Shown here piece by piece: positions 46,204 through 54,979 of a DNA stretch of 64,000 nt. Where the stretch lies: assembly GCF_003850565.1 (NCBI RefSeq), contig NZ_CP027706.1, positions 6,386,001-6,450,000 on the forward strand, written 5' to 3'. Each line of letters opens with the position of its first letter. The stretch's first letter is position 1. The translations under genes and the position numbers were made by a program. This DNA is from Pseudomonas sessilinigenes. Its GTDB lineage: Bacteria; Pseudomonadota; Gammaproteobacteria; Pseudomonadales; Pseudomonadaceae. Under the pieces are notes generated by a model that saw only the letters and a program-made list of their open reading frames with translations, was not told the origin of the DNA and did no database searches.

Positions 46204-48351
46204 ATGTCGCTCAGACAACTCTCCATCCAATGGAAGATCACCTTGCTGGCCGGACTCTGCCTGTTGGGCATCGTGTCGCTGTTGGTGGGGCTTTCGCTGT
46301 ATCGCATGGAGCACAGCTCCGAGATGGTCAAGGCCTCGAGCATGGAGATGCTCAACGAAGCCGCCCAGGCCCGGATCGAAGCCCAGGGCGAAGTCCAGGC
46401 CCTGGGGATTCGCCAGCAGTTCATGGACGCCTATCAGTACGGCCATGGCTTCTCGCGCCAGGTGCTGTTCCTGCGTGAACAGGCCGAGAAACGCTTTCTC
46501 GACGCCTTCGACCTGCGCGAAGACCTGACCCGCCAGGTCAAGTCGGCACTGCAGGCCAACCCCGACCTGCTGGGCCTGTCCCTGGTGTTCGAGGGCAATG
46601 CCCTGGATGGCAAGGACAGCCTGTTCAACGGCCAGACCGAACTGGGCAGCAACGAGAAAGGCCGCTTCGCCCTGTACTGGTCGCAGCCGACCCCGGGCCA
46701 ACTGACCGCCATGGCGCTGCCGGAAAGCGACATGAGCAACACCCGCACCGGCCCCAGCGGCCAGCCGGCCAATGCCTGGTTCACCTGCCCGCGCAGTACC
46801 CTCAAGCCCTGCGTGATCGAACCCTACTTCTATGACATCAACGGCCAGAAGGTGTTGATGACCAGCATCGTCTTCCCGCTGCTGGTGGACGGCAAGGTCA
46901 TCGCCTCGCTGTCGGTGGACATCAACCTCAACAGCCTGCAAGCGGTCAGCCAGAACGCCAGCCGCAAACTCTATTCCGGCCAGACCAGCGTCAGCATCAT
47001 CAGCCCCGAGGGCCTGCTGGCCGGCTACAGCCCCGATGCCAGCAAGCTCAGCCAGCGCCTGGACAGCGTCGACAGCGCCAACGGCGCCGAGCTGATCCGC
47101 CAACTGGCCAGCAGCACCCAGACTCGCAGCCTGCACAACAACCACGAACTCAAGGTGCTGGCGCCGTTCACCCCGATTCCTGGCGGCAAGCCCTGGGGCG
47201 TGCTGCTGGACGTACCGGAAAAGGTCCTGGTGGGCCCGGCCGAGGCGCTGAAAAACGAACTGGATGCCAGCAACAGCAGCGGCACCCTGATGGAGCTGGG
47301 CCTGGGCCTGCTGGCCGCGGTGATCGGCCTGCTGCTGGTGTGGCTGATGGCCCGCAGCGTGACCCGGCCGATCCTCGGCGTGGCCAGCATGCTGGAAGAC
47401 ATCGCCAGCGGCGAAGGCGACCTGACCCGCCGCCTGGCCTACGACAAGCACGACGAACTGGGACAACTGGCCGGCTGGTTCAACCGTTTCCTGGACAAGC
47501 TGCAACCGATCATCGCCGAGGTCAAACGCTCGGTGCAGGATGCCCGGGGCACCGCCGACCAATCCTCGGCCATCGCCACCCAGACCAGCGCCGGCATGGA
47601 ACAGCAGTACCGCCAGGTGGACCAGGTGGCGACCGCGTCCCACGAGATGAGCGCCACGGCCCAGGACGTGGCCCGCAGCGCCGCTCAGGCAGCCCAGGCC
47701 GCACGGGATGCCGACCAGGCGACCCAGCAGGGCCTGACCGTGATCGACCGCACCACCCGCAGCATCGACCTGCTGGCCGCCGACATGAGCACCGCCATGG
47801 GACAGGTCGAAGGCCTGGCCAGCGACAGCGAACAGATCGGCTCGGTGCTGGAGGTCATCCGCACCATCGCCGAACAAACCAACCTGCTGGCTCTCAACGC
47901 CGCCATCGAGGCAGCCCGGGCCGGGGAAGCCGGTCGTGGCTTCGCGGTAGTGGCCGATGAAGTGCGCAACCTGGCCCAGCGTACCCAGGAGTCGGTGGAG
48001 GAAACCCGCCAGGTGATCGAACAGTTGCAAAACGGCACCCGCGACGTGGTGGCCTCCATGGGCAACAGCCATCGCCAGGCCCAGGGCAGCGTCGAGCAGG
48101 TGGAACAGGCCGTGACCGCCCTGCGCCAGATCGGCGATGCGGTGACAGTGATCAGCGACATGAACCTGCAGATCGCCAGCGCCGCCGAACAGCAGAGCGC
48201 CGTGGCCGAGGAAATCAACAGCAACGTCGCCACCATCCGCGACGTCACCGAATCGCTGTCGGAACAGGCCAACGAATCGGCCCGGGTCAGCCAGTCGCTG
48301 AACAGCCTGGCCAACCAGCAACAAAGCCTGATGGATCAGTTCCGCGTCTGA
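46204..48351 (+). CDS. Methyl-accepting chemotaxis protein with dCache periplasmic domain
   Basis: 715 residues. Membrane helix 1 is [21 protein letters not shown] (about 12-32). A periplasmic ligand domain of some 320 residues follows, with dCache features ([15 protein letters not shown] and [20 protein letters not shown] segments). Membrane helix 2 is about 360-380 and HAMP 381-435. The signalling tip is [36 protein letters not shown] in pieces around 557-592. No C-terminal CheR-binding pentapeptide is present (ends Q-F-R-V). Size and layout resemble Pseudomonas amine/polyamine receptors such as McpU or TlpQ, but the ligand cannot be read from sequence. AAGGACG precedes the start. Confidence 0.92.
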   Translation: MSLRQLSIQWKITLLAGLCLLGIVSLLVGLSLYRMEHSSEMVKASSMEMLNEAAQARIEAQGEVQALGIRQQFMDAYQYGHGFSRQVLFLREQAEKRFLDAFDLREDLTRQVKSALQANPDLLGLSLVFEGNALDGKDSLFNGQTELGSNEKGRFALYWSQPTPGQLTAMALPESDMSNTRTGPSGQPANAWFTCPRSTLKPCVIEPYFYDINGQKVLMTSIVFPLLVDGKVIASLSVDINLNSLQAVSQNASRKLYSGQTSVSIISPEGLLAGYSPDASKLSQRLDSVDSANGAELIRQLASSTQTRSLHNNHELKVLAPFTPIPGGKPWGVLLDVPEKVLVGPAEALKNELDASNSSGTLMELGLGLLAAVIGLLLVWLMARSVTRPILGVASMLEDIASGEGDLTRRLAYDKHDELGQLAGWFNRFLDKLQPIIAEVKRSVQDARGTADQSSAIATQTSAGMEQQYRQVDQVATASHEMSATAQDVARSAAQAAQAARDADQATQQGLTVIDRTTRSIDLLAADMSTAMGQVEGLASDSEQIGSVLEVIRTIAEQTNLLALNAAIEAARAGEAGRGFAVVADEVRNLAQRTQESVEETRQVIEQLQNGTRDVVASMGNSHRQAQGSVEQVEQAVTALRQIGDAVTVISDMNLQIASAAEQQSAVAEEINSNVATIRDVTESLSEQANESARVSQSLNSLANQQQSLMDQFRV

Positions 48352-48356
48352 TCCCC

Positions 48357-48466
48357 GTAGCCGCTGCCGAGCCCGCCAGGTTGCGACAAGACCCGAAGGG
48401 CCTTCGGTGCCATCGAGGGCGGCATCCCCTTCGGGATCGATCGCCGCCTTCGACAGCGGCGACACC
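48357..48466. repeat. REP pair, partly degraded, between convergent genes
   Basis: GTAGCCGCTGCCGAGCC at the left; the mirrored right end reads CGACAGCGGCGACACC and has several changes from the family end, so this copy appears decayed. Confidence 0.65.
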
Positions 48467-48511
48467 CCCAGCCCGCCACCCGGCAGCAGCGGACAGTGAT
48501 ACCTGGCAAGC

Positions 48512-49825
48512 TCAGCGCCGGGGCAGCTCGATCGCCACCCGCAAGCCGCCCAGGGGGCTTTGTCCCAGGCTCAGGCGACCGCCCCAGGCCTCGACGATAT
48601 CGCGCACGATCCCCAGCCCCAGCCCATGGCCGTCGGTCTGCTCATCCAACCGGGCGCCACGGCTGAAGACCTCGTTCCGGCGCTGCTCCGGAATCCCCGG
48701 GCCATCATCGTCCACGGCCAGGCAGAAACCCGCGGCTCGCTCCTCCACACTCAGTTGCACCTGCGCATCCGCCCACTTGCAGGCGTTGTCCAGCAGGTTG
48801 CCCAACAGCTCCAGCAGGTCCTCGCGATCCCAGGGCAGGCGCAGCCCCGATGCCGCGTGGTAGCTGAGTTCCAGGTGCTCGCCATGGATCATGTTCAAGG
48901 TCGCCAGTAACCCCGGCAACTCGGCATCGCACTCGAACAACGCGCCGGGTAGCGCATCGCCGGCCAGCCGCGCCCGGTTCAATTCGCGGTTGAGCCGCGA
49001 CTGCACCTGCTCCAGCTGCTGCAAAAGAATCCGCCGCACCTCCGGCTGGGCCGCCAACTTCGGCCCCGACGCCAGGCTCAGCAACACCGCCAGGGGCGTC
49101 TTCAGGGCATGCCCGAGGTTGCCCAGGGCATTGCGCGAACGCTTGAGGCTGTCCTCGGTGTGGGTCAGCAAATGGTTGACCTGGGCCACCAGCGGCTCCA
49201 GCTCCACCGGGACCTGGGCATCGAGTTGCGAGCGCTGGCCCATCTGCAACTGGGCGATTTGCTCACGGGCGGTTTCCAACGGACGCAACGCCCGGCGCAC
49301 GGTCAGGCGCTGCAACAGCAGGATCAACAGCAAGCCTGCCAGGCCCAGCCCGAGGCCGATCTGGCGCATGCGCTGGAAACTCTCGCGCACGGAGGTGTAG
49401 TCCTGGGCCACGCTGATGGAAATCGATTGCCCCAGGCGCTTGTAGTCACTGCGCAACACCAGCAGCTGCTGGCCCTCAGGCCCCAATTGCAAGTTGCCTT
49501 GCAGCCCGGCTTGCTCCAACTGCGGCAGCTCCTGGTCCCACAGCGAACGGGAACGCCAGTGCACATCGGCGAAGTCGATGCGAAAGTAATGCCCGGAGAA
49601 CGGTCGCTGATAGGCCGGCGACAACCGTCGCTCGTCCAGTTGCAACCCTTGCGGGCCACGCACCAGGGCCAGCAGCAGGCTTTCGCTGTCGTTGCGCAGC
49701 CCGGCCTCCAGGTAGCGTTGCAGGCCTACCTCGAACAGCCACAGGCTGGTCTGTGCCAGCGCCAGCCCGACCACCAGCATCACACTGACCAGGCCCAGGC
49801 TCAGGCGGCGCTGGATCGACCTCAC
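48512..49825 (-). CDS. Two-component sensor histidine kinase
   Basis: 437 residues. Membrane helices at about 10-30 and 157-172 enclose a periplasmic sensor of some 125 residues. A HAMP-like linker follows ([17 protein letters not shown]), then an H-box with H239 in [20 protein letters not shown], the N-box [21 protein letters not shown] (G1) and [19 protein letters not shown] (G2). The K-T-P-L-A-V-L wording is typical of PhoQ/QseC-like kinases. Its first 4 bases overlap the response-regulator gene, and the operon begins with two PepSY proteins, which likely modulate sensing. Signal unknown; metals or cationic compounds are plausible from the family. Confidence 0.91.
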   Translation of the reverse strand: MRSIQRRLSLGLVSVMLVVGLALAQTSLWLFEVGLQRYLEAGLRNDSESLLLALVRGPQGLQLDERRLSPAYQRPFSGHYFRIDFADVHWRSRSLWDQELPQLEQAGLQGNLQLGPEGQQLLVLRSDYKRLGQSISISVAQDYTSVRESFQRMRQIGLGLGLAGLLLILLLQRLTVRRALRPLETAREQIAQLQMGQRSQLDAQVPVELEPLVAQVNHLLTHTEDSLKRSRNALGNLGHALKTPLAVLLSLASGPKLAAQPEVRRILLQQLEQVQSRLNRELNRARLAGDALPGALFECDAELPGLLATLNMIHGEHLELSYHAASGLRLPWDREDLLELLGNLLDNACKWADAQVQLSVEERAAGFCLAVDDDGPGIPEQRRNEVFSRGARLDEQTDGHGLGLGIVRDIVEAWGGRLSLGQSPLGGLRVAIELPRR

Positions 49826-50490
49826 GAAGCCGCCCCGCCGAACAGGTAGCCCTGGCCCCGACGGGTTTCGATGACGCTGCGCCCAAGCTTGCGCCGAAGG
49901 TGGTTGACGTGGACTTCCAAGACATTGGAATCGCGCTCGGTCTCACCGTCGTAGAGGTGTTCGGCCAAATGCCCCTTGGAGAGGATCTGCTGCGGATGCA
50001 GCATGAAGTAGCGCAGCAGGCGAAACTCCGCAGCCGTCAGTTGCACGTCCTGGCCATCGCGGACCACGCACTGGCGCCCCTCGTCCAGGTGCAGGCCGGC
50101 AGCCTGCAGGGTTTGCTGGTTGGCCTGGCCATGGGAACGGCGCAGCAGGGACTGGACCCGCAGGTGCAGTTCCTCGGGATGGAACGGCTTGCTCAGGTAA
50201 TCGTCGGCACCGGCCTTGAGCCCTTCGATACGCTCGGCCCAGGAGCCCCGGGCCGTCAGGATCAGCACCGGGGTGGCCAGGCCCTCGGCACGCCATTGGC
50301 GCAGCACATCCAGGCCCGGTACACCGGGCAGACCCAGGTCGAGGATGATCAGATCGTAAGGCTCGCTGGCCCCCTGGTACAGGGCATCGCGCCCATCGGC
50401 CAGCCAGTCCACGGCATAGCCTTGGCGATTCAGCCCTTCGAGCAATTCGTCGGCCAGGGATACATGGTCTTCCACCAGGAGCAGGCGCAT
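49822..50490 (-). CDS. OmpR/PhoB family response regulator
   Basis: 222 residues. Receiver domain [20 protein letters not shown] with acidic pair E7-D8, phospho-acceptor D51 in [10 protein letters not shown], and K101-type lysine in [13 protein letters not shown]. The C-terminal winged helix is [31 protein letters not shown] then [17 protein letters not shown], as in PmrA/QseB/PhoP regulators. It overlaps the PepSY gene upstream by one base and the kinase gene by four. A PmrA-like direct repeat upstream of the operon suggests it controls its own operon and perhaps the divergent patatin gene. Confidence 0.93.
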   Translation of the reverse strand: MRLLLVEDHVSLADELLEGLNRQGYAVDWLADGRDALYQGASEPYDLIILDLGLPGVPGLDVLRQWRAEGLATPVLILTARGSWAERIEGLKAGADDYLSKPFHPEELHLRVQSLLRRSHGQANQQTLQAAGLHLDEGRQCVVRDGQDVQLTAAEFRLLRYFMLHPQQILSKGHLAEHLYDGETERDSNVLEVHVNHLRRKLGRSVIETRRGQGYLFGGAAS

Positions 50491-50804
50491 CAGTCATCTT
50501 CCTCGTCTTTCAACAGGCGCCCGGTGGCGGCGTCCAGGTCCAGCTCGCGGACCACGCCGTCCACGGTCAGCAGTTCCACTTCGTAGATGTACACATCGTG
50601 CTTTTCCTCCAGCTCGGCCTCCAGCAACTTGGCCCCCGGATAGCGATCCATGGCCTGCTGCAGCAACTGTTCCAGAGGCAGGATCACCCCTTGCTGGCGC
50701 AGGCGCAGGGCCTCGTCCTGGTCCAGGTCGCGGGCCAGGGCCAGCGAGCAGCACAGCCATAACGCCAGGGCTGCCCGGCTGCCGATGTGCAATCTGCGAT
50801 TCAT
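50490..50804 (-). CDS. PepSY domain protein, exported
   Basis: 104 residues. Signal peptide [16 protein letters not shown] with cleavage before R-D-L. The mature part is a single PepSY unit: [78 protein letters not shown], quoted in family terms as a helix followed by three strands and the acidic end. PepSY domains bind or inhibit partners in the periplasm. Its stop codon overlaps the response-regulator start (ATGA) and its start overlaps the stop of the other PepSY gene, so the four genes are translationally coupled. Confidence 0.85.
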   Translation of the reverse strand: MNRRLHIGSRAALALWLCCSLALARDLDQDEALRLRQQGVILPLEQLLQQAMDRYPGAKLLEAELEEKHDVYIYEVELLTVDGVVRELDLDAATGRLLKDEEDD

Positions 50805-51112
50805 TAGGTGTCCTGATGATCCTTGAGTACCTGGCCGCTCACGGCGTCCAGCTCCAGGTCCCATTCCAGCCCCTGTGGGTCACGCAGCTCGACCTGGTAG
50901 ATGTACTTGCCGTACTCCTCTTCCAGCTCGGTTTCGCCAATGCGTGCTCCGGGGTGCCGGGCCAGGGCCGTGGCATTGAGTTTTTCAAAGGACACAATGG
51001 TACCAGCGTCGCGCAGCCGCAGGGCCTCGTCGGGCCCCAGGTCGCGGGCATGGACCAGGCCCACGGTCATGGCAATCAGGCTGGCGCCCAACAGGGCAGT
51101 GAGGGTTTTCAT
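50804..51112 (-). CDS. PepSY domain protein, exported, first gene of the two-component operon
   Basis: 102 residues. Signal peptide MKTLTALLGASLIAMTVGLV with cleavage after V-H-A. The mature PepSY unit mirrors the downstream paralogue: RDLGPDEALRLRDAGTIVSF, RIGETELEEEYGKYIYQVEL, WDLELDAVSGQVLKDHQ. The two genes are clearly tandem duplicates that have diverged. A much longer in-frame extension upstream crosses the divergent promoter region and was rejected. The stop TAA shares a base with the ATG of the next gene. The PmrA-like box lies 49 bases upstream. Confidence 0.83.
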   Translation of the reverse strand: MKTLTALLGASLIAMTVGLVHARDLGPDEALRLRDAGTIVSFEKLNATALARHPGARIGETELEEEYGKYIYQVELRDPQGLEWDLELDAVSGQVLKDHQDT

Positions 51113-51160
51113 GGCAAGTCTCCAGGTCGGTGGCCAATGGCGCCAAGATACCCGTGACAA

Positions 51161-51177
51161 CTTAATTGAAACTGAAT
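51161..51177. promoter_or_regulatory. PmrA-like direct repeat in the divergent promoter region
   Basis: CTTAAT, five bases, CTGAAT: 11 of 12 to the PmrA/BasR-type box CTTAAT-N5-CTTAAT. It lies between the PepSY/two-component operon and the patatin gene and could serve both. Confidence 0.5.
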
Positions 51178-51263
51178 GGCCATTTGCGCCTGACAGAACT
51201 TTCATTCGGCCCGCGGTGCCAGGGTTCTCTATACTCGACGGCTGATCCGCAAGCGAGCCCGGT

Positions 51264-52343
51264 ATGCCTGCCATCCATATCAAGTTTCCCGCCCTGACCC
51301 TCAAGGCCGGCCCCCGGGCCCTGGCGCGCATCCGCCGCCAAGGTCTGCACGCCGGGGAAGTCGGCACCTTGCCGGGGGCCGCCGGCGGCCCCAAGGCCCT
51401 GGGCATCCAGGGCCTGGACCTGGCGCTGTTCGGTGAGTGGCTGCCCGCCGTCCCCCGCGAGCGTTCGCTGATCGGCGCCTCGGTGGGCTCCTGGCGGTTC
51501 GCCAGCGCCTGCCTGCCCGATGCCGCCGAAGGCATCCGCCGCCTGGGCCAGCTGTACAACGCCCAGAGCTTCGCCAAAGGCGTGACCATGGCGCAGATCA
51601 GCCAGAGCTCGCGACAGATGCTCGACGACCTGCTCGAAGGCCGCGATGCCAGCATCCTCGACAACCCCCAGTACCGGCTGAACATCATGGTGGTCAAGAG
51701 CCACGGCCTGCTGGCCGATGACCATCGCGGGCGCCTGGGCCTGGGCTTGTCCTCGGTGATTGCCGACAACCTGCGGGGCCGCGCGCGCCTGTCGCGGCAC
51801 TTCGAGCGCCTGGTGCTGCACGACCCGCGCCTGGCGCCGCCGCTGCACGCCCTGGAAGACTTCCCGTCGCGCTTCGTCCCCTTGGATCGCGGCAACCTGC
51901 GCCAGGCCCTGCTGGCCTCGGGCTCGATCCCCATGGTCATGCAGGGCGTACGCGAGCTGCCTGGCGCCGGGGCCGGCACCTTCCGCGACGGCGGCCTGCT
52001 GGACTACCACCTGGACCTGCCCTACAGCGGCAGCGATATCGTGCTCTACCCCCACTTCACCGACCGGGTGATCCCCGGCTGGTTCGACAAGACCCTGCCC
52101 TGGCGCCGAGCCAGCCCCGAGCGCCTGCGGGACGTACTGCTGCTGGCTCCCTCCCGGGAGTACCTGGCGCGCCTGCCCTACGGCAAACTGCCGGACCGCA
52201 GCGACTTCAAGCGCTTCATGGGCGACGACGCCAGCCGGCAGAAATATTGGCGCAGCGCCATGGACGAAAGCCGGCGCCTGGGCGACGAGTTCCTCGAACT
52301 GGCCAGCCAGGATCGCCTGGGCGAGCGCCTGCAAAGCCTCTGA
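51264..52343 (+). CDS. Patatin-like phospholipase family protein
   Basis: 359 residues. The patatin fold is recognised from the glycine-rich oxyanion segment TLPGAAGGPKALGIQGL (about 35-51), the nucleophile motif GASVGSW (G-x-S-x-G, serine around 73) and the aspartate motif FRDGGLLDYHLDL (D-G-G). The family hydrolyses acyl esters of lipids by a Ser-Asp dyad. No signal peptide is visible, so it is predicted cytoplasmic or membrane-associated. It is divergent from the PepSY two-component operon, and a PmrA-like box lies between, hinting at shared control with a lipid-envelope response. Substrate unknown. Confidence 0.85.
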   Translation: MPAIHIKFPALTLKAGPRALARIRRQGLHAGEVGTLPGAAGGPKALGIQGLDLALFGEWLPAVPRERSLIGASVGSWRFASACLPDAAEGIRRLGQLYNAQSFAKGVTMAQISQSSRQMLDDLLEGRDASILDNPQYRLNIMVVKSHGLLADDHRGRLGLGLSSVIADNLRGRARLSRHFERLVLHDPRLAPPLHALEDFPSRFVPLDRGNLRQALLASGSIPMVMQGVRELPGAGAGTFRDGGLLDYHLDLPYSGSDIVLYPHFTDRVIPGWFDKTLPWRRASPERLRDVLLLAPSREYLARLPYGKLPDRSDFKRFMGDDASRQKYWRSAMDESRRLGDEFLELASQDRLGERLQSL

Positions 52344-52471
52344 TGCCCGGCACGGCTGCGGATTGACCCTTTAGTCAGGGTTTTCCCGCAAGCGGTGGGG
52401 CAAGCTGATAGACTCGCCGCCTGCCTCATTTCGCCCCAGGGCGATGCCATCCGACAGAGCTGACCGACACC

Positions 52472-52828
52472 GTGGAAATCTTCAAAGAATTTACCTTCGA
52501 ATCCGCCCACCGCCTGCCTTTCGTGCCCGAGGGCCACAAGTGCGGCCGCCTCCATGGCCACTCGTTCAAGGTGGCGATCCACCTGAGCGGCGAGGTGGAC
52601 CCACACACCGGCTGGATCCGCGACTTCTCGGAAATCAAGGCGATCTTCAAGCCGCTGTACGAGCGCCTGGACCACAACTACCTGAACGACATCCCCGGCC
52701 TGGAAAACCCTACCAGCGAAGTCCTCGCCAAATGGATCTGGAACGAGCTCAAGCCGCTGCTGCCGGAACTCAGTGCCATTCGTATCCACGAAACCTGCAC
52801 CAGCGGCTGCATCTATCGCGGCGAATAA
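52472..52828 (+). CDS. queD: 6-carboxy-5,6,7,8-tetrahydropterin synthase QueD
   Basis: 118 residues starting at GTG. Converts 7,8-dihydroneopterin triphosphate to 6-carboxytetrahydropterin on the path to queuosine, or acts as a related pyruvoyl-tetrahydropterin synthase. Zinc histidines are H13 (FESAHRLPF), H28 and H30 ([10 protein letters not shown]), and the catalytic cysteine C24 in [10 protein letters not shown]. Other conserved parts are [24 protein letters not shown] and [16 protein letters not shown] with the family E-T. Length is as expected. Gap to the next gene is 115 bases. Confidence 0.93.
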   Translation: MEIFKEFTFESAHRLPFVPEGHKCGRLHGHSFKVAIHLSGEVDPHTGWIRDFSEIKAIFKPLYERLDHNYLNDIPGLENPTSEVLAKWIWNELKPLLPELSAIRIHETCTSGCIYRGE

Positions 52829-52943
52829 GCCCGCAAGGGCCGGGGAGCAAGCGCCTGGCCCAGCCCACCGTACGGCAGGCTCACACGTACCGACGTTCAG
52901 GCCTATGCTTGCCCCGTCTCCTCGACTGCCGAGCATCCGCGCC

Positions 52944-53396
52944 ATGCCATCGATCATTCGCCCAGCCGTACCCGACGATCTCCCGGCCATCGAAAGCATC
53001 GCCAAGAGGGCCTATGCCCCCTACATCGCTCGAATCGGTCGCCAACCGGCACCGATGCTCGAGGATTATTCGTGCCTGGTGCTGGCAGCCCAGGTCTGGG
53101 TACTGGAGGACCAGCAAGCCATCGCGGGCTTCATTGTGTTGCTCGATGCCCAGGAAACGCTGCTGCTGGACAACCTTGCGGTCAGCCCCGAGGCCCAGGG
53201 GCGTGGCTATGGCCGCCAGCTGCTGGCCTTCGCCGAACAGCAGGCCCTGGCCGCCGGCCACAGTTGCGTGCGCCTCTACACCAACCAGGCCATGAGCGAG
53301 AACATTGCCCTGTACGGTCGCCATGGCTACGTCGAGACCCATCGCGCAGTGGAGAACGGGCTGCACCGGGTCTACATGAGCAAGGCCCTGGACTGA
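52944..53396 (+). CDS. GNAT family N-acetyltransferase
   Basis: 150 residues. The acetyl-CoA motif A is LLLDNLAVSPEAQGRGYGRQLLAFAE with the R/Q-x-x-G-x-G/A core (Q-G-R-G-Y-G), and motif B is VRLYTNQAMSENIALYGRHGYVETHR, a common pattern of small-molecule or protein N-acetyltransferases. The start used follows an upstream frame that has no similarity. Substrate cannot be assigned. It is a single gene between queD and a NUDIX gene, all on the plus strand. Confidence 0.87.
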   Translation: MPSIIRPAVPDDLPAIESIAKRAYAPYIARIGRQPAPMLEDYSCLVLAAQVWVLEDQQAIAGFIVLLDAQETLLLDNLAVSPEAQGRGYGRQLLAFAEQQALAAGHSCVRLYTNQAMSENIALYGRHGYVETHRAVENGLHRVYMSKALD

Positions 53397-53512
53397 TCCG
53401 CTCGATCGCGACAAGCAGGCCTGCCGCCCCGGCCACGGCCGCCAAGGCTTGATCCTCGCCTCTTGAACCCTTAAAACAACGACCTTCGCCCTAGACCCTC
53501 CAGGAGCCCATC

Positions 53513-54136
53513 ATGGAAAGCAGTTGGCTGACCCATGCCAAACGCTTGCAAGCCATCGCCTCGACCGGCCTGCATTTTTGCAAGGACATTCACGACCGCG
53601 AGCGCTACCAGGAGATCGCCGATATTGCCCACCAGATGCTCGCGCAACTGGGCAATGTGCCGCTGGAGCGCATCACCGGGCTGGTATCGGACTTCGCCCA
53701 GCGCTATTCGACGCCCATGGTGGAAGTGCGCGGCGCACTGATCGAGGACCACAAGATCCTCCTGGTACGGGAGATGGCCGACGGTCTCTGGGCCTTGCCC
53801 GGCGGCTTTGCCGACGTCGGCCTGTCGGCCAGCGAGAACGTGATCAAGGAAATCCACGAAGAGGCCGGGATCGAGGTGGCCGTACGCGGCCTGTACAGCA
53901 TCCGGCACAAGGCCAAGGGCCCCTACAAGGCCGACCATCGCGACTTCTACAAGCTGTATTTTCTCTGTGAGCGCCAGCACCGTGCTGCGCCAGTGGCCGG
54001 CAGCGAGGCGAGCGAGGCCGCCTTCTTTGCCCTGGACCAACTACCGCAGCTATCCCAAGGACGCACGGTGGAGCGGGATATCCGCGAGGCGTTCGACTTC
54101 CACCAGGGCAAGACCGTGCAGGTGCAATTCGACTGA
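53513..54136 (+). CDS. NUDIX hydrolase with N-terminal helical domain
   Basis: 207 residues. The N-terminal 65 residues (LTHAKRLQAIASTGLHFCKD, DRERYQEIADIAHQML) look like the Nudix_hydro_N helix bundle found in ADP-ribose type hydrolases. The NUDIX box is GGFADVGLSASENVIKEIHEEAGI split here as GGFADVG then KEIHEEAGI: the metal-binding E-x-x-E-E is kept, but the first box glutamate (normally after the second G) is L and the R of R-E is K. Substrate is probably a nucleoside diphosphate derivative such as ADP-ribose or a sugar nucleotide. Upstream AGGAG at good spacing supports the start. Confidence 0.86.
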   Translation: MESSWLTHAKRLQAIASTGLHFCKDIHDRERYQEIADIAHQMLAQLGNVPLERITGLVSDFAQRYSTPMVEVRGALIEDHKILLVREMADGLWALPGGFADVGLSASENVIKEIHEEAGIEVAVRGLYSIRHKAKGPYKADHRDFYKLYFLCERQHRAAPVAGSEASEAAFFALDQLPQLSQGRTVERDIREAFDFHQGKTVQVQFD

Positions 54137-54146
54137 GCACCCTCTG

Positions 54147-54204
54147 ATGTAAAGTGAGCTTGACACCGTCATTCGCCCCACCTAATGTAAAGCTCACTTT
54201 ACAT
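54147..54204 (+). promoter_or_regulatory. Promoter with paired operator for the membrane-protein/XRE pair
   Basis: TTGACA at 54160-54165, a 17-base spacer and TAATGT. A 15-base sequence ATGTAAAGTGAGCTT at 54147-54161 is repeated exactly inverted at 54190-54204, and the right copy is part of a 20-base palindrome ATGTAAAG-CTCA-CTTTACAT. The repeats cover both promoter boxes, as for a self-repressing regulator. Confidence 0.75.
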
Positions 54205-54217
54205 AAGGAGATCGCTC

Positions 54218-54592
54218 ATGGGCGCCAAGCGCTATATCGTGGAATTCACCCTGACCCTGCTGGCCTATATCGCTTGTGTCTTGCTCAGCAGCCATTGGCT
54301 GGCGGATATGGAGCCAGGCCCGGGCAAGATCGCCCTGGCCCTGGTACCGGTAGTACCGATGATCGCCATGGCCCTGGCGGTCGTCCGGCAGTTGCGGCGC
54401 CTGGACGAAATGGTCCGGCGCGTCCAGCTCGAGGCCCTGGCCCTGTCCTTCGTCTGCACCGCGCTGATCACCTTCAGCTACGGTTTCCTGGAGACCGTCG
54501 GCCTGCCCAGGCTCTCGATGTTCTACGTGTGGCCGCTGATGGGCCTGATCTGGGCCCTGGCCACGGTGGCCGGCATGCGGCGCTACCAATGA
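54218..54592 (+). CDS. Small integral membrane protein paired with an XRE regulator
   Basis: 124 residues with four hydrophobic segments: IVEFTLTLLAYIACVLLSSHWLA, IALALVPVVPMIAMALAVV, LALSFVCTALITFSYGFLE and MFYVWPLMGLIWALATVAG. A cytoplasmic loop R-Q-L-R-R-L-D-E-M-V-R-R lies between helices 2 and 3. AAGGAG precedes the ATG by 7 bases. Its stop codon overlaps the next gene's start (ATGA), so both are translated together. Similar membrane/XRE pairs are widespread in bacteria and uncharacterised; they may sense membrane or small-molecule signals. No enzyme motif was seen. Confidence 0.78.
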   Translation: MGAKRYIVEFTLTLLAYIACVLLSSHWLADMEPGPGKIALALVPVVPMIAMALAVVRQLRRLDEMVRRVQLEALALSFVCTALITFSYGFLETVGLPRLSMFYVWPLMGLIWALATVAGMRRYQ

Positions 54593-54786
54593 ACAACCAG
54601 GTACGCGAACTGCGCACCCGGCAAGGCTGGTCCCAGGCTGAACTGGCTACCCGGCTCGGGGTTTCACGGCAAACGGTGAATGCCATCGAGACCGGCCGCT
54701 ACGACCCCAGCCTGCCCCTGGCCTTCAAGATCGCACAGGCCTTCCAGATGCCCATCGAAGGCATTTTCAGCCCTGACCCGGATTGA
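54589..54786 (+). CDS. Small XRE/Cro-type transcriptional regulator
   Basis: 65 residues, almost entirely a helix-turn-helix domain: VRELRTRQGWSQAELATRLG then VSRQTVNAIETGRYDPSLPL and AFKIAQAFQMPIEGIF, the pattern of YozG-like regulators. It lacks an effector domain. It overlaps the upstream membrane protein gene by 4 bases. The palindromes over the operon promoter are its likely binding sites, giving autorepression; the membrane partner may tune it. Confidence 0.88.
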   Translation: MNNQVRELRTRQGWSQAELATRLGVSRQTVNAIETGRYDPSLPLAFKIAQAFQMPIEGIFSPDPD

Positions 54787-54979
54787 CCTGGCGTAGGGCA
54801 CGCCAAGCCGATCCAGCCCGGGTTGCACCGTTTTACAGCGACAGAATCGATCGCACCGGCCCGGGCATTGGCTATAACTGCTGGGTCGCCCTGAACCCGG
54901 CGGCGAGCACCGGCCATCGCTTCCCAGGATTGGCACGGCACCTGCAAAAGCGTGGTACCACTCAGACCAGGGACAGGCC

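Noticed and set aside
46174..48465. A 763-codon open frame opposite the chemoreceptor gene
   Set aside because: It is the antisense shadow of a GC-rich coding gene, with histidine/glutamine/glycine-rich composition and no domains; the chemoreceptor on the plus strand has clear motifs.
50804..51979. 391-residue version of the first PepSY gene
   Set aside because: It would run through the divergent patatin gene; signal peptide and PepSY domain fit the start at 51112.
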